From Cardiocondyla obscurior (lineage: Eukaryota; Arthropoda; Insecta; Hymenoptera; Formicidae): a DNA stretch of 64,000 nucleotides. The stretch covers positions 13,494,001 to 13,558,000 of the forward strand of contig NC_091864.1 of the NCBI RefSeq assembly GCF_019399895.1. Direction: 5' to 3'. The notes beneath the pieces were generated by a model that saw only the letters and a list, made by a program, of their open reading frames with translations, searched no databases and was not told where the DNA came from. Positions within the stretch are counted from its first letter, which is position 1, and each line of letters begins with the position of its first letter. This document shows, piece by piece, positions 13,138-25,500 of this stretch. A program made the position numbers and the translations under genes.

Positions 13138-15353
13138 ATGGAAGTTGAATCCGTCAAGAAGAACCGTCTTAAAACGAAATCTAAAGATAAATCGAGAAAT
13201 AAAGAAGACCAGGTCCATATACGCTTTGTAACTAAGCTGAAGAAGTAAGGAATTATTTCAATCTTTGTAGTCTTGTCTGATTTGTGGAAATTTTTATATT
13301 GATTTAAACAATTCTAGGTATGTCTTACCGGATTCCTTGACAGTGGACAGTTCATTAGTCCCTGATCAATTAAATACTTTGTTAAACGAAGTTTTTAAAG
13401 GTAAAAGAGTACTCCTTTCATGTGCTGCACTGTTATCTTTTCCAAATTATTTTCTATTGCTGAATTTTGTATGTTAAAGTGTGCACTGTTTTCTAGTAAA
13501 TGTATATATATTTAGAACTAAGTTTACATATACTTATTTAATTCTATGAATTATAAAATAATTTTCTGTTCTTAAAAATTTAATTAATTATTTATATTTA
13601 CAGCAAATAATATCCAGGAGCAAGGCGAGTTTGATTTCCTTATTTCGTCATGTTTTCTACGTAGTTCTTTATCAAAACACTTTGCTGAATGGGAGATTTC
13701 TACAGAGAAAGTAGTAGAAGTAGAATTTGTAGAAAAGCATCCTCCACCTAAGCCAAAGGATTGTCTAATACATGACGATTGGGTATCAGCTGTTGATGTT
13801 TGTGAAAAATGGTTGGTTTTTAATAAGAATAAATGTTAAAAGAAGAAAGTAGTTTAAGACATCTTTTGTGTGAAGCTTAAGAAACATAGTAATAATTCAA
13901 ACTATTTTCTTTAGGATTTTAACTGGTTCTTATGACAATATGCTACATATTTGGTCACTGAAAGGCCAACATCAACTTACAATTCCTGGACATACATCAC
14001 CTCTCAAAGCAGTTGCTTGGATATCTCTCGATGATGATAATGCTTCCTTTGTTAGGTAATTTGTTAGAAAATCTTGTACTTTTGAATTTTTCGTTTGCAT
14101 GTAGTTAATGAGCTTCCTTGAAAGATATTTTATATTAATATATATTTACACATGTGTATAGTGCTTCAATGGATCAAACATGTATGATATGGAGTTGGGA
14201 TATAACAAGAAATACTGCCGAATGTGTATACATTTGCGAGGGACACAGAAGGGGCATTGAAGCAATCGGCATTAATCACGATAAAAGTTTACTGGCGAGT
14301 GGCGCCTGGGATACAATGTTATACATATGGTCAATACGTAAGTATTAAGAATTAAATTATTATTTTTTTTTTTGCATTTTATATAATTTATGGTATTATT
14401 GCTCTTTTAAGCTGACGAAAATGATGGAGAATCCGTGGCGAAAAAGGGAAAACCAGGATACGTAAATAAAAAGAAAGTATGTAGATTATCGATAGATATT
14501 TATCAATACTAAAAAATTTATGAAAAGTATATATTATATTGTTACGTTGATTTTACGCACAGACACCAAAATGTGGCATGAAAGGACACAAGCAGGCGAT
14601 TAGCGGAATTGTCTGGTCTGACAAAACGGAGATAATTACGAGCTCGTGGGATCACACCATAAAAATTTGGGATGCTGAATTAAACGGTATCAAGCATGAA
14701 CTCCACAGCGACAAAAGTTTCTTCGACATAGACTACTCACCATTATCACGCGCTGTAATAACAGGATCAGCTGATCAGCATGTAAGACTGTTTGATCCGA
14801 GATCTACAGGTATTTGAAACATCTATCATTGATTTTGATTTAACTTTTAAATCTCATAAAATTACACGATTCTATTAAAATTAAATATTTTAAAATAAAG
14901 AATTATCTTTAAATTTTTAATGTATCTAACTTTTTAATCAATAAATAATTTACTATACATGAAAAAAGTACTTCAAACTGTATTTATGCACTATTATATA
15001 TTTTAAAAGGAATAGCTATGAAAACAAAATTTACTTCTCATACACAATGGATACCGTCGGTGCGCTGGTCAACCGTAGAAGAATATCTTTTTATCTCAGG
15101 AGCATACGATAATATTGTCAAACTTTGGGACACTAGAAGGTTTGCAAATTAAAATTTTACATTAAAAAAGCGTTATGCAAAATTAACTTTGATAAGTATT
15201 TTAAATTTTTTCAGCATTAAGGTACCACTGTTTGATCTCCTGGGACATGATGACAAAGTTCTCAACTGCAACTGGTCAAATCCTGAGTTGATAATGTCCG
15301 GTGGTGCGGATAATACGCTGAGGATATTCAAATCCAACTGCGTAAAGCATTAA
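13138..15353 (+). CDS. WDR12: Ribosome biogenesis protein WDR12
   Basis: Subunit of the nucleolar PeBoW complex (with Pescadillo and BOP1), needed for 27S/32S pre-rRNA processing and 60S assembly; yeast counterpart Ytm1. Exons 13138-13244, 13318-13400, 13604-13811, 13915-14055, 14162-14337, 14412-14476, 14563-14809, 15010-15139 and 15215-15353 join in phase to 431 residues, against about 420 in vertebrates. The N-terminal ubiquitin-like NLE domain is visible (VHIRFVTKLKKYVLPDSLTV, FDFLISSCFLRSSL), the part that binds the AAA protein Rea1/Midasin. Seven WD repeats follow, e.g. WILTGSYDNMLHIWSLKG, SASMDQTCMIWSWD, LASGAWDTMLYIWS, ITSSWDHTIKIWD, ITGSADQHVRLFDPRS, ISGAYDNIVKLWD and MSGGADNTLRIF. 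A basic Lys-rich loop between repeats 3 and 4 is typical. Very secure. Confidence 0.97.
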
Positions 15354-15521
15354 TTATAAACACAAAACAATATATATATATAAAAAATATATATATATAT
15401 ATATATATTGTTATAAGATATTGTGCGTAATCACAACGATTGAAACTTTTCCGATTTCATAAGATTATGCATTTGAACTTTTTGTATAGTTTCTGAATTT
15501 TTATATTAGAAAATTAAAAAT

Positions 15522-15527
15522 AATAAA
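15522..15527 (+). terminator. Candidate poly(A) signal for WDR12
   Basis: AATAAA about 170 bases after the WDR12 stop, following a TA-rich tract at 15370-15408. Confidence 0.45.
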
Positions 15528-15599
15528 TAATTATTAAACCCAAGAGATTTTTATCTCTTGTATAATAATATAATTTTTATTTTCTGTATTTAAGAATTT

Positions 15600-18500
15600 C
15601 AATTTTATGTCAAATGTGCCTTTTTTATATCGATCTTCGGAAACAAAATTTGTATGTAATTATAACTCCATTGACAAAAATGACCATATTCGAACGTAAT
15701 AACGTTATACGTAAAAAAAAAAAAATTTGTAATGCGAATGCAATAATTCATTTCTTATAATAATAAAAACTGATAGGATCAAAAATACTAATAAGCAGTT
15801 AGAAAAAAAAGTTGCTTTTTTTCTTCTAGATTAGCAATTGCCTTTCTTGTTGAAGTTCTCTAAGGGTACCGTACCAGATAGGAGAAGTAAGAGTCTTGTC
15901 GGTCGGCGTAAATCCCCAAAAACAGATCGTTTATTGATCAAAAATAAGGGATGATAATCGTGACGAATCCGGGAACTCGCTCTTCCCGCGCATCGCGAAT
16001 TATTTAATTATTTACCAAACCGTTTCTTCATTACTCGTAAGTAATTCTAAAAAGACCACCGATTCAAGTGCACGCCCCTATAAATAGAGACACACATAGG
16101 GTGTTACGCGGTAATAATACAGGAGCAGCGGAGAGCGCGGATCCTCTCCGCAATAGCGCACGCACATTTTTTTCCCTCTTTCTGTACAAGTGTTGGTGTT
16201 TTGTGTGTAAATGTGTGTCTGCGTGTTTGTCTGTCGGTTTGTATGCATGCATGCGTGTATTTCTTATAAGCGTGTGCTGTGTGTAAAATAGGTAGATGAC
16301 GGTTCTTCGAGATTACGCGCTATTTTCATTTTTTCTTCGAAGTTATGCACACACCTACGTACACACATGCGCACACCTTTCCTCTCGTACACTCTCGTCG
16401 GCCCCTCTCTTTCTCCCTCTCTCGTCGTACGATTGTTTTTAAAATTCTTTTTCCATTTTTTTTTCTTTTTTTCTTTTTTTTTTCTTTTTTTTATATTTGT
16501 TTGCTTGTTTATTCACCGAAGATCCTATCTAAAAAAACCCCCCACATTACTATCTTTCTCACGTTCTCTCTCGCTCTCTCTCACACACAAAGACTAGCGT
16601 TTTTTTAAACGATCCAAAATAAACTAAGGGCACTTTTTAGTGGCTTATGCCCCTTGTGTCGTCGACGTCGCGTGTGTTCCTTTTTTTTTCCCTTTCATTA
16701 CGTTCCTCTTATCTCGAGCTTTTTTTTCATTCATTTTTTTTTTGTAATTTTTTAAATTTACTTTATTCATGAAAAATCTAATTCTGACTTGTTTCTTGTG
16801 TTAAACTTTGTTTTATTACAGCACCTATTCGACTTCCTAAGAGTCACCCTAGATTTCTTAACTAACTATGACACAACTTGCCTTAACGTCTAAAGATTTT
16901 TTTCTTCACATTACATGCTAAAACGCCTTCGTTTCGCCTCTGTCTTAAAAGTATTTCTCGAAATTCTACAAATTGATCCTCGCGCGCGGATTTAAAAAGA
17001 TACCTCAGCGTCCGACGACACCGTTCCCCCCTGTTTTTTTTTTATTTTTGTTTTTTTTTTATCTTCGGTTCTTTCCTTCTCAATGATCTTGGAAAGATAA
17101 GCGATACGCACGGGGTACGTGTCTCTCGTTCCGTCGTAGTTACATTACAAATTCCGCTTCCTTCGTTGGCTTTGTTCGCCGTCGAACACGAAAGACGAGC
17201 GGTGTACAAATGCAAAAAAGAAAGAAGGGACGGGAGAGAAGGGGGGTGGTGGTGTTGAGGTACATCGGAGGAGGGAGGAAGAGAAGGATGTGTGAAGGAA
17301 GAAACCCAAGATGTCTCGAGTAATTACAGCTAAGTCGCTTAACAAACACGTGTAAAACAATGACTTAAAAACTTGGAAAGCTAAAGACTGTACAAGCCGA
17401 AGTACAAGACAATGATCTAGTCACCTCGGACCTCGCTTTTATCGCTAATTCATTCTCTCGCTCTCTTTCTTCCCGCCTATCTCGCACACACGCAGGTATA
17501 CGCAATTCGCCGTTCACTCTCTTAAGCCGATTTCGACTAATGTTATTTTACTGTTAAAAACATTCTATATTTCGTCTCGCTTCTCGCTCAATCAGTTTCT
17601 CGCTCTCTCACATCTCCCTTTTTTTTCTACAATCAGTTTATCAACTACGGTACGCCTAATCTAAAGAGTGTGTCTACGCGAAAAACTCTAGAGAAAGCTT
17701 TACGGAAAGCAGCATTGTCCGCAGAGGCAAGAACCGTTTTCCTGCCCGGAACTTGTTGGTGGCCGGGCTGCGAAAGCCCTGAAAACTCCCGCGGCGAGTG
17801 GTTCGCGTTAGAGACAAAGAATCGCGTAGGAGAAGAAAAAAATATTCGTATGATTTTTCGCAACCTGACGTTCGTACGATCTAACGTGGGAGGGAGGAGG
17901 GGGCGACCCTCCGAGCGACCAGAGTCGGGGAGGAATCGTTTCCGTGCGTTTCCAGCCCTCGGACAGGGGTAAGCTTTCCGCCGCGGGAACCTTACGAGGC
18001 CCCACACCCTACAAACGAGTTTAAAAGTTCACATCCGGCCAGCCCACGCACCTGACCCGCGGTGCGCAGCAAGCAAATAGTTCCTTACTATTTATACAAT
18101 TATACAAATAATTCATATATATGTATACATACATATGCACGTAAAGATGACATATATATACATATACATTTATCAATATGAATAGCCAGTCAGTCTTGAC
18201 GGGTGCGAGGTGCATAGGCTGAACGGTGCCCCACGCCCGTGCCCCCCGTGCCCGCGACAACACACAGAGGGAGGATAGGGGACACGGAGGATGAGAGGCA
18301 TATTCGTATCCTAACTACTATGTAACTAAACTATTGTTCTACCTATCTACGTCTATTTATAAACTTAGCCGCTTCTTAATCCGATAAAAGATCGCCCCTT
18401 TCCTATTTATCTCCTAGTCTGAGCGAGTGCTCGCTCACTCGTCGCCTTAGCCTACGGGTTTTTTTTTCCTTTTTTAATCATCAAAAGTTCAACTCTACCT

Positions 18501-21500
18501 ATGCGAAAAAACACGTCGCCGCAAAAGAAAAAAAAAAAAAAAAAAATTACGCGTCTCCGCGCGTTCTCTGTACATTAATAACTATATTCTCGCTCGCGAT
18601 CGCTCCTCCTTCCCTCATCTCTCCATCCACTCCGGCTACCCTTCTTTTCCGGATTCACTCTCGTGGAATCTCTTTTCTCGCATCTGGGGATGCTGGACAC
18701 ATGGCAGATTGCATCCTCCCCGTCCGCATCCCCTTCCTACCCCTCGGTTCGTCCCCTGAACCAGTCGGCGCAACTATTACTGCTGCTCTGTTTTTCCATT
18801 TCTCCGTTTGGTCAGTCACGATAATTACTTTAGTTACTTTTTTTTTTTTTTTTTTTTTTTTTTAGTGTATACAAGTCTCTATTTAGTAAAATTCTCAAAA
18901 TTTACTATTAAAATCACATGTGGATTTTTTTGTCAGTCAAGTGGTGACAATCTCGCCTTGTGTAACAAATACACAATATGCACTCGCTAACAAGTGCTCT
19001 TCTTTCTCACTCGCCTTTTCGCACTTCCCTTTCAGCTTCCCGTGGTTTCTTTCATTCACTTACTCTTTCTCGCTTCTTTCACACCCAGTCACTCTTCCTT
19101 TCGCACTTATTCTCTGCGCTCGTTTTTTTTTTTTTAACTTTTTACCTTAATGCATGGACTCAAATCGAGTAATAAAGTCTGCCTCTTAAAAAATAGCTCG
19201 TATTCCGCTTTTCTACCTCCCTCACCTTCGGTCTTTTTATTTATTTTTTTATTTTTCGTCAATTTATCTCTCGTTCTATTTCTCACTCTCACTCTCTCGT
19301 CATCGTGATGTACCAAAATAAACTAAATATATTATTTACTTCAAGTCTCAACAGTGTAAAAATCTTTCATACGTTTAGATGACGTCAATAATAGTAAATC
19401 GTTAATTATAATAATACAGCGTCGTTATTGTAATATTATAATAATAACTACGCGACTCGTCTCCCTTTCTCTCTCGCTCACTCTTTCGTTCTCTCTTTGC
19501 TAAAACTCTAACTATCTGCTCGCCTCGTCACTATCTTTATCAGTTTCTCGTATGTCGCGCGAATAGTCTGCGTGTATTTTTTTTTTTTTGGTAAAAAGCT
19601 TTCTTACATTCTCTCCCTCTCTATCGCTCCTTCACTCAATTCTCAGCTATCAATCCTAAATCGGACAACGTGAAACTCCGCCGGATGCACGGATAATGAC
19701 GATGATGATGATGTGATGATAATGATGATGATGGTGATGATAACAGTGATGGTGGCCGATATGGGAGAAGAGGCATCCAGAAGAAGGGGAAGAAATGGAG
19801 ATTCGTTGGGCGCAGGTTGTAACGTTGAAGAATAATCAAGACTAAAACGGGACTCAACACGAAGGTATTTTAATGAATTCAAGTAATTATAAGCGTTCAC
19901 TTTTTTAGCGAATTTCCAAATCCTTGAGAAAATATACTCATCTCGGTAAATATAATTATCCGCGCTGTCGCAACGACGCCCAGGAAGCTCAATCTTTCTT
20001 GATAGAATTTTTCGTTTGATCATCCAGACGAATACTTATTTTATTTACAGCCGTCAATTTCAAACATCTCGAAAGATGATAGAGTGCCGTCCCGATTACT
20101 CTCCTCTCGATCTGTCAGCACGTGCGTGTATCTTGTGTATGCGTGTGTACGTATACATGTGCACGGTGTAAATCGACGTGTCTTTGCGTATTTTTACTTT
20201 TCGCCTATCTCTTTTTTTCTCGACAGCATATATAACGTGTTCCTTCGATAAAATAAATTAATTTACATTCTAGTTTTTAATCATGTAACAAACCTACTCT
20301 GCATTTTTAAAAATCTTTCTCTCCCTCGCTCTCGCTCTCCACTTCAGACATATTTTCAATCATTCTTTATCTCTCTCTCTCTCTTTCTTTCTCTCATATC
20401 TTACATTCCGTTTTTTAACTTGTCACGATTTGATTCTCTTAGATTTTTTCTTTTCCCTTTTTTTTTAATTATATATTACGGACTGTTTTTGTGTTGTGTG
20501 TGGATGTCTATTTAGTTTTATCTTATATACAGTCCGATACAATTCCAATTCAATGCATGTAAATTACATACAAAATCTATCAAATTGATAACGAAAACAA
20601 ATGTATAGAGATATTTAATACAAAAACAATTGCAGATATATTAATTAGAAAATTAAGATTCGCATCTGTGTTCAACGATGCGTAAAAATATATTATAACA
20701 ATTTTCTCCTGCATATACATATATCTTTTTCTTTCTTTCTTTCCTTTCGCTCCTTTTCTTTTAACGGATCTGTGTGAAAAGGCACAATTTAAAAAAAATT
20801 TATATTCACTGTCAATTAAAAATTGATATTGATCCGTTTCTAATCCACAATTATCGTAAATATAACTCTAAAAAGTACCCTTCTAATTTTTTTTTTGTTT
20901 CTCATACAATAATGTACGTAGATTGCTCGAAAACTGCATTCCTTCTCTTGCCTGGTTTAGAAATACTTTTTATCGTCGTATTTTTCTTTTTCTTGGATTG
21001 TCTTGACATTTGATCTCTAATAAAAGCTAAATGTGTCATTAAAAAAAATAAAAAAAAAATAAATAAAAAAGAGGAAACACAACGCAATAGATTTATGCGG
21101 TGTTGCTAGAAAAATTGATGTAATCTCCATATTCAATGATTAATAAAATACCTTCGAGTAGATATGTGCGTCATATACCCGATGTGGAATGTTTCTGAAC
21201 ATAAAAACGGAAAGTGGAAAAGAGAAAAAAAAAAGATATCAAAAAGACTGTAAATTCCGAAGAGGATGTAGTGATAAATGTCTATTTTGTATATTTCGTG
21301 TAATGTGCACGCGGGAAAACGGATGAGGTGGAGTGCGCGCTGTCACGGAAGATGATTTGTGTTGACGTGCATGTACTCTCAAACGTAGCATCTTTGCGAA
21401 CGAACACCTCCTTCTTTTAGTCATAATTCCGATTCTCTGAATTTCTTTCAATATTATATCGTCCTGGAAGTAGTGCATCCTGTCTCCTCTTTCATACACA

Positions 21501-22528
21501 CTTTTGCTCTTTCATTCTCACTTCCTTTTCTCCTTTTTTTTCTTTTTTCTTTTTTTTTGCTGCATATTATTATTATTTACTATTATTTCTTCGGGAAGAA
21601 TTCTCCTTTGTATATTTCTGAGCAGTATGACTTTTTACTTCTCCTTTTTTCCTTTTTCTTTATAGTTAACACACTATACATGCATTCTTCCTCTTTCGTT
21701 CTCTTTTCCAATCATTCATGTAAATACTTATTCATGTCGCACTGTCGTAGCACTGTCGAGCTCTCGAGATTAGCTTCGATTAGCTTCTGTCATCTGTCCG
21801 TAGTAAACATAATACCTAAAAGTTACATCATGGAAGCCTATTAGCTTGACACTAAACTGTTGTTCGTAAATAACTTGGTTTTTTAGTTACTGTCGTGTAT
21901 GATGTGTGTATATCTCTCTTTCTCTTTGTATTTATGTATATGTGTACATAAAAATGTACGTGTTGTTTGTTACGGAGCCACACTAGTATGGAAGTACGTG
22001 CCACTCCACGTGGATGACACGCTCTCGTACTCATCTTTCTATACTTCAGTTATGTTCTTTCTCTCGTACTCTCTTCCTCTTTCTCTCTTTCTTTCTTTCT
22101 TGCTCACTCGCTTTCTTTCACTCATACACATTTTCTCAACATTCACTCTGCCTACTCGTTGCAAAATATCATCTACTTTTCTCTATTTACTGTTGGATAA
22201 AACGTATAAAAACGCTGGCAAGTCAATTTATCGTGAGGAAGAATCTTATTCGTTACGTAATGTAGTTTTTGTTTCAAATCTATTCTTCTTAGTGTAATCC
22301 GCTCTCGTATCTGTTGTTTTTCCTTCATTCTGCGCATATCTTCATGTGTCAATCAGTAAGCCTTTCTTAATTCATGTAACCCTTAGCGCGATCGTACATC
22401 TGTAATCGAAATATTCTTTTATCGTTCGTTTGCCGTTTATTGCGAACAGAGAGATTTATAATTCGGCACATCTTGCATCGTATAATATAAAAAGTGAAAA
22501 AGAATTCTGACCTATTATAAACCGTGGC
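15600..22528 (-). other. Probable very long 3' UTR of shep
   Basis: Nearly 7 kb without a supportable gene on either strand lie between the WDR12 end and the shep stop codon. The plus strand is strikingly pyrimidine-rich (CT runs at 16380-16600, 18400-19300, 20310-20400, 22050-22140), meaning that a shep transcript would be GA-rich here. A T run sits at 18838-18863, a GAT microsatellite at 19690-19745, and TATTTACA near 20041 gives the Pumilio-type TGTAAATA on the transcript strand. A minus-strand AATAAA at 15930-15935 is one possible end. Neural RNA-binding protein genes often have very long 3' UTRs, but the true end cannot be seen from sequence alone. Confidence 0.5.
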
Positions 22529-25500
22529 CTACTTAGGCTGTTGAGCCTGGTACTGCTGGTAGGAATCGTCGGGGGACGCTGCATTACTCGTCTGCTCCGA
22601 CTCGCCTAATGGCATGGTGTGAATAATGCTAGGGGGATAAGTATAAGGGTAAGGATGTGGGCTCGCTATGTACTGAAATAAAAAAGACAAAAAATGGTTA
22701 ATTATTATTCATCCGAATATATGAGGGTTCAAGTAAATATTTAAAATGTTTTTCGACGGTTTGTTCGGAGAAGACGGTTAAAAAATTACGAGATAACTTA
22801 CGGAACCAGTGCCGAGATGCAAAGTGGACATTTGCGTAGTAAGTTGAGGAATCATACTGTATTGTGGATTACTAGGATCGGCCGATGGTATCATCTGTAA
22901 GACAGATCAACAAATTGTAATAAAATAAAAGCATCAATCAGTAAAAATAAGATTTAAAAAATAAAAAAGAGAAAAATTTATAAAATTAAAACTGAAATGC
23001 AATTCTTCTGCAACAAAAATTATGTATATAAAAATAACAGAAATATATGTACATGCATATGCAAAACAAAAATATATGTACATGTGTATGCAAAATTATA
23101 TTTATTTCTCAAATAAAAATTTGATAAAGACACTTTTGACATGCAAAGCACTGAAAACAAAATGAACGAAAAGAGTGTAAAAACTCACGTCAACCTGTTG
23201 CATATGTGGTGGGGAAGGGTGCACGAGGTAAGGAGCCACCCAGGGAGTGCCTGGTACACTGTAACCAGGCAATGCCTGGCTGTAGTGGCGACTGTATTGT
23301 GCCGTCAAAGCTGTCGCGGGAAGCATATGAGTCGTAGCAACGCCGTTCTGGCCAACGCCGCTCGTGTCGTAGTTCAAAGTCATATTCTGAAAGAAAGAAT
23401 AAACATAATATAAAATTATAGCAACCAATGCATGATTTTATCATAAAAAAAACGATTTAAAAAAGTATATACTTCTCCGGTTTCTCTCCATATTGTACTC
23501 TTGAACAACGATTTCTTTTTGTTTCCACCATCGGCAAACTTAACTAATAATGAATCCTTTGCACCTGTTAGAACCTTTCCATTGAACATTTGGATGATTT
23601 GTTCGCACTTCTCCTTTGATTCCATTCTGTAATGCAATCACAGAAACATTACTCGTAAATTCTAATATATTATTTCTCTTGTATGAATGTTATTTATACT
23701 TTAAAATCAAATATGTAATAAAAAGTAAATAACGCAATAATTCTTTGTATTTTCTGGCGATTAGAATCTCACGCAAGTAGCAAAGATACTATAACAGATT
23801 TCGTGCGAACCTTGCGAATCCAACTCCTTTGCTTTGGCCGGAAGTGTCGCGCAGGATACGGGTAGAGATAACTTGTCCGTATTGAGCGAGTAATGCCTCA
23901 ACATCGTTCTCTTTGAAGTTCAGCGGCAAATTGGCGATGTACAGATTAGTGGGATCCTGCTCCTGTTGCTGGGAAGAGAGTAAAAACACTATGCAATTAC
24001 ATATAACAGGGTGACACGGTGGATATAATAACTTTCAGGATATATAATGATTTTCAAATAAATCTGAAGCGGATTATCATTTTAACTTCCACGACTGTCG
24101 TTTTTATCGCCGCTCTCTGTGAGTCTAATTGATTGATTAGAAGGATAGATACACACGTAAGTAACACGAGACGATAATGCATAGACGCGATTAAACACGC
24201 TTGCAAAATCTGTCCAATTGTTTCCTTTAATGACATTATTATGCTGCTCGCTATTTTCAAAAATTGATCGCGGAGCAAGGAACGAATGATATAATCTTGT
24301 AACAAACGAGAATGCGGCGCGACTTCCTTGCTTAGTCTGGAAATTAAAATGATATTCGCGAGTTTACTGAATGACGATCGAAATAATAATATAATAATAA
24401 TAATCATAATAATGATACACGGAAAGGCATTTACTTTCAAATTGAGACGTTTCTAACGCGGACACGTGCAAAAGACAAAAAAAAAAAATAAATAACTAAA
24501 TAAAAATAAAAAAATTAAGAGAAATGAATTCGAATGCCGTACGCGTGAAAAGTATCAATAGCACAACGTAAAAAACGGTTCTACCAACATTGACACTACG
24601 AGGAAACCATTTAAGCCGTCTAAATTTCGAAGAAAGAGTGCAAAAACAGGGAATAAACGGGTACTGAAAGACCGGTATCGGAAACGTGGAACCGACTGGA
24701 CGATTATTTAGTCTCAATGTCGGAAGGTAATCATGCTTCATGGCAATTACGTTACCACATTCTTGGTGGCTCTCTAAATTTGCTTGCTTCTAGGGATGCA
24801 TTCGATTTGCCTTTCCCGGCTAATTTACTTCTACCTCTAAAAGAAAAATAAAAAAAAAGAAAAAAAAAAGAAAAAAATGCAGCTCTCCCGAGACCCTGCG
24901 CCTCCCGCGCGCAGAGAGCATGCTGACGCGAACAGATATTAAATAATATTCCATACACAAACACATCGCTGTACACAATAACGATTATCGCGATAAGATA
25001 TTCGGCTCTGTCGAAAGATTTTGTCGTTTTTCTACGATTCTATGAGTCCCAAGAGGTAGACACGACAGAGAGATAAGAGCAAGTGGACGTGAATAAAAAT
25101 CAAGACGGTAGAAGTAATTCCAGCGAAGATATAATACAAAACGAATAAAAGGATCTAGTAGGAACGTACAAAAGTATCAAATTGTAATGACATAAACGAT
25201 ATAAATTTAAAAAAGAAAGATAAAAAAACCATTAATTATTCTCTATTCCGGTTATCTGATAAAATATTAGTCAAAATTCTAAGCGAGATATTCTATTATT
25301 TCCTAGTCAATTTTTATAGTATAATAAAACACACACTTCGCCTGTACATACACGTTATACGCGTTTCTTCCCCGTAACGCGGAAATTGGACAAATTTTTC
25401 CATGTATTATGCACATGAGATGAAATTTGATTCAAAACGCTCGTTTGGGCAATGACAATCGTCTCGAGTTACCGTGGCATTTCAAAATTTTGTGACGTAT

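Noticed and set aside
16079..16087. TATAAATAG in the presumed shep 3' UTR
   Set aside because: No coding exon, initiator or splice donor follows on the plus strand; likely chance in AT-rich DNA.
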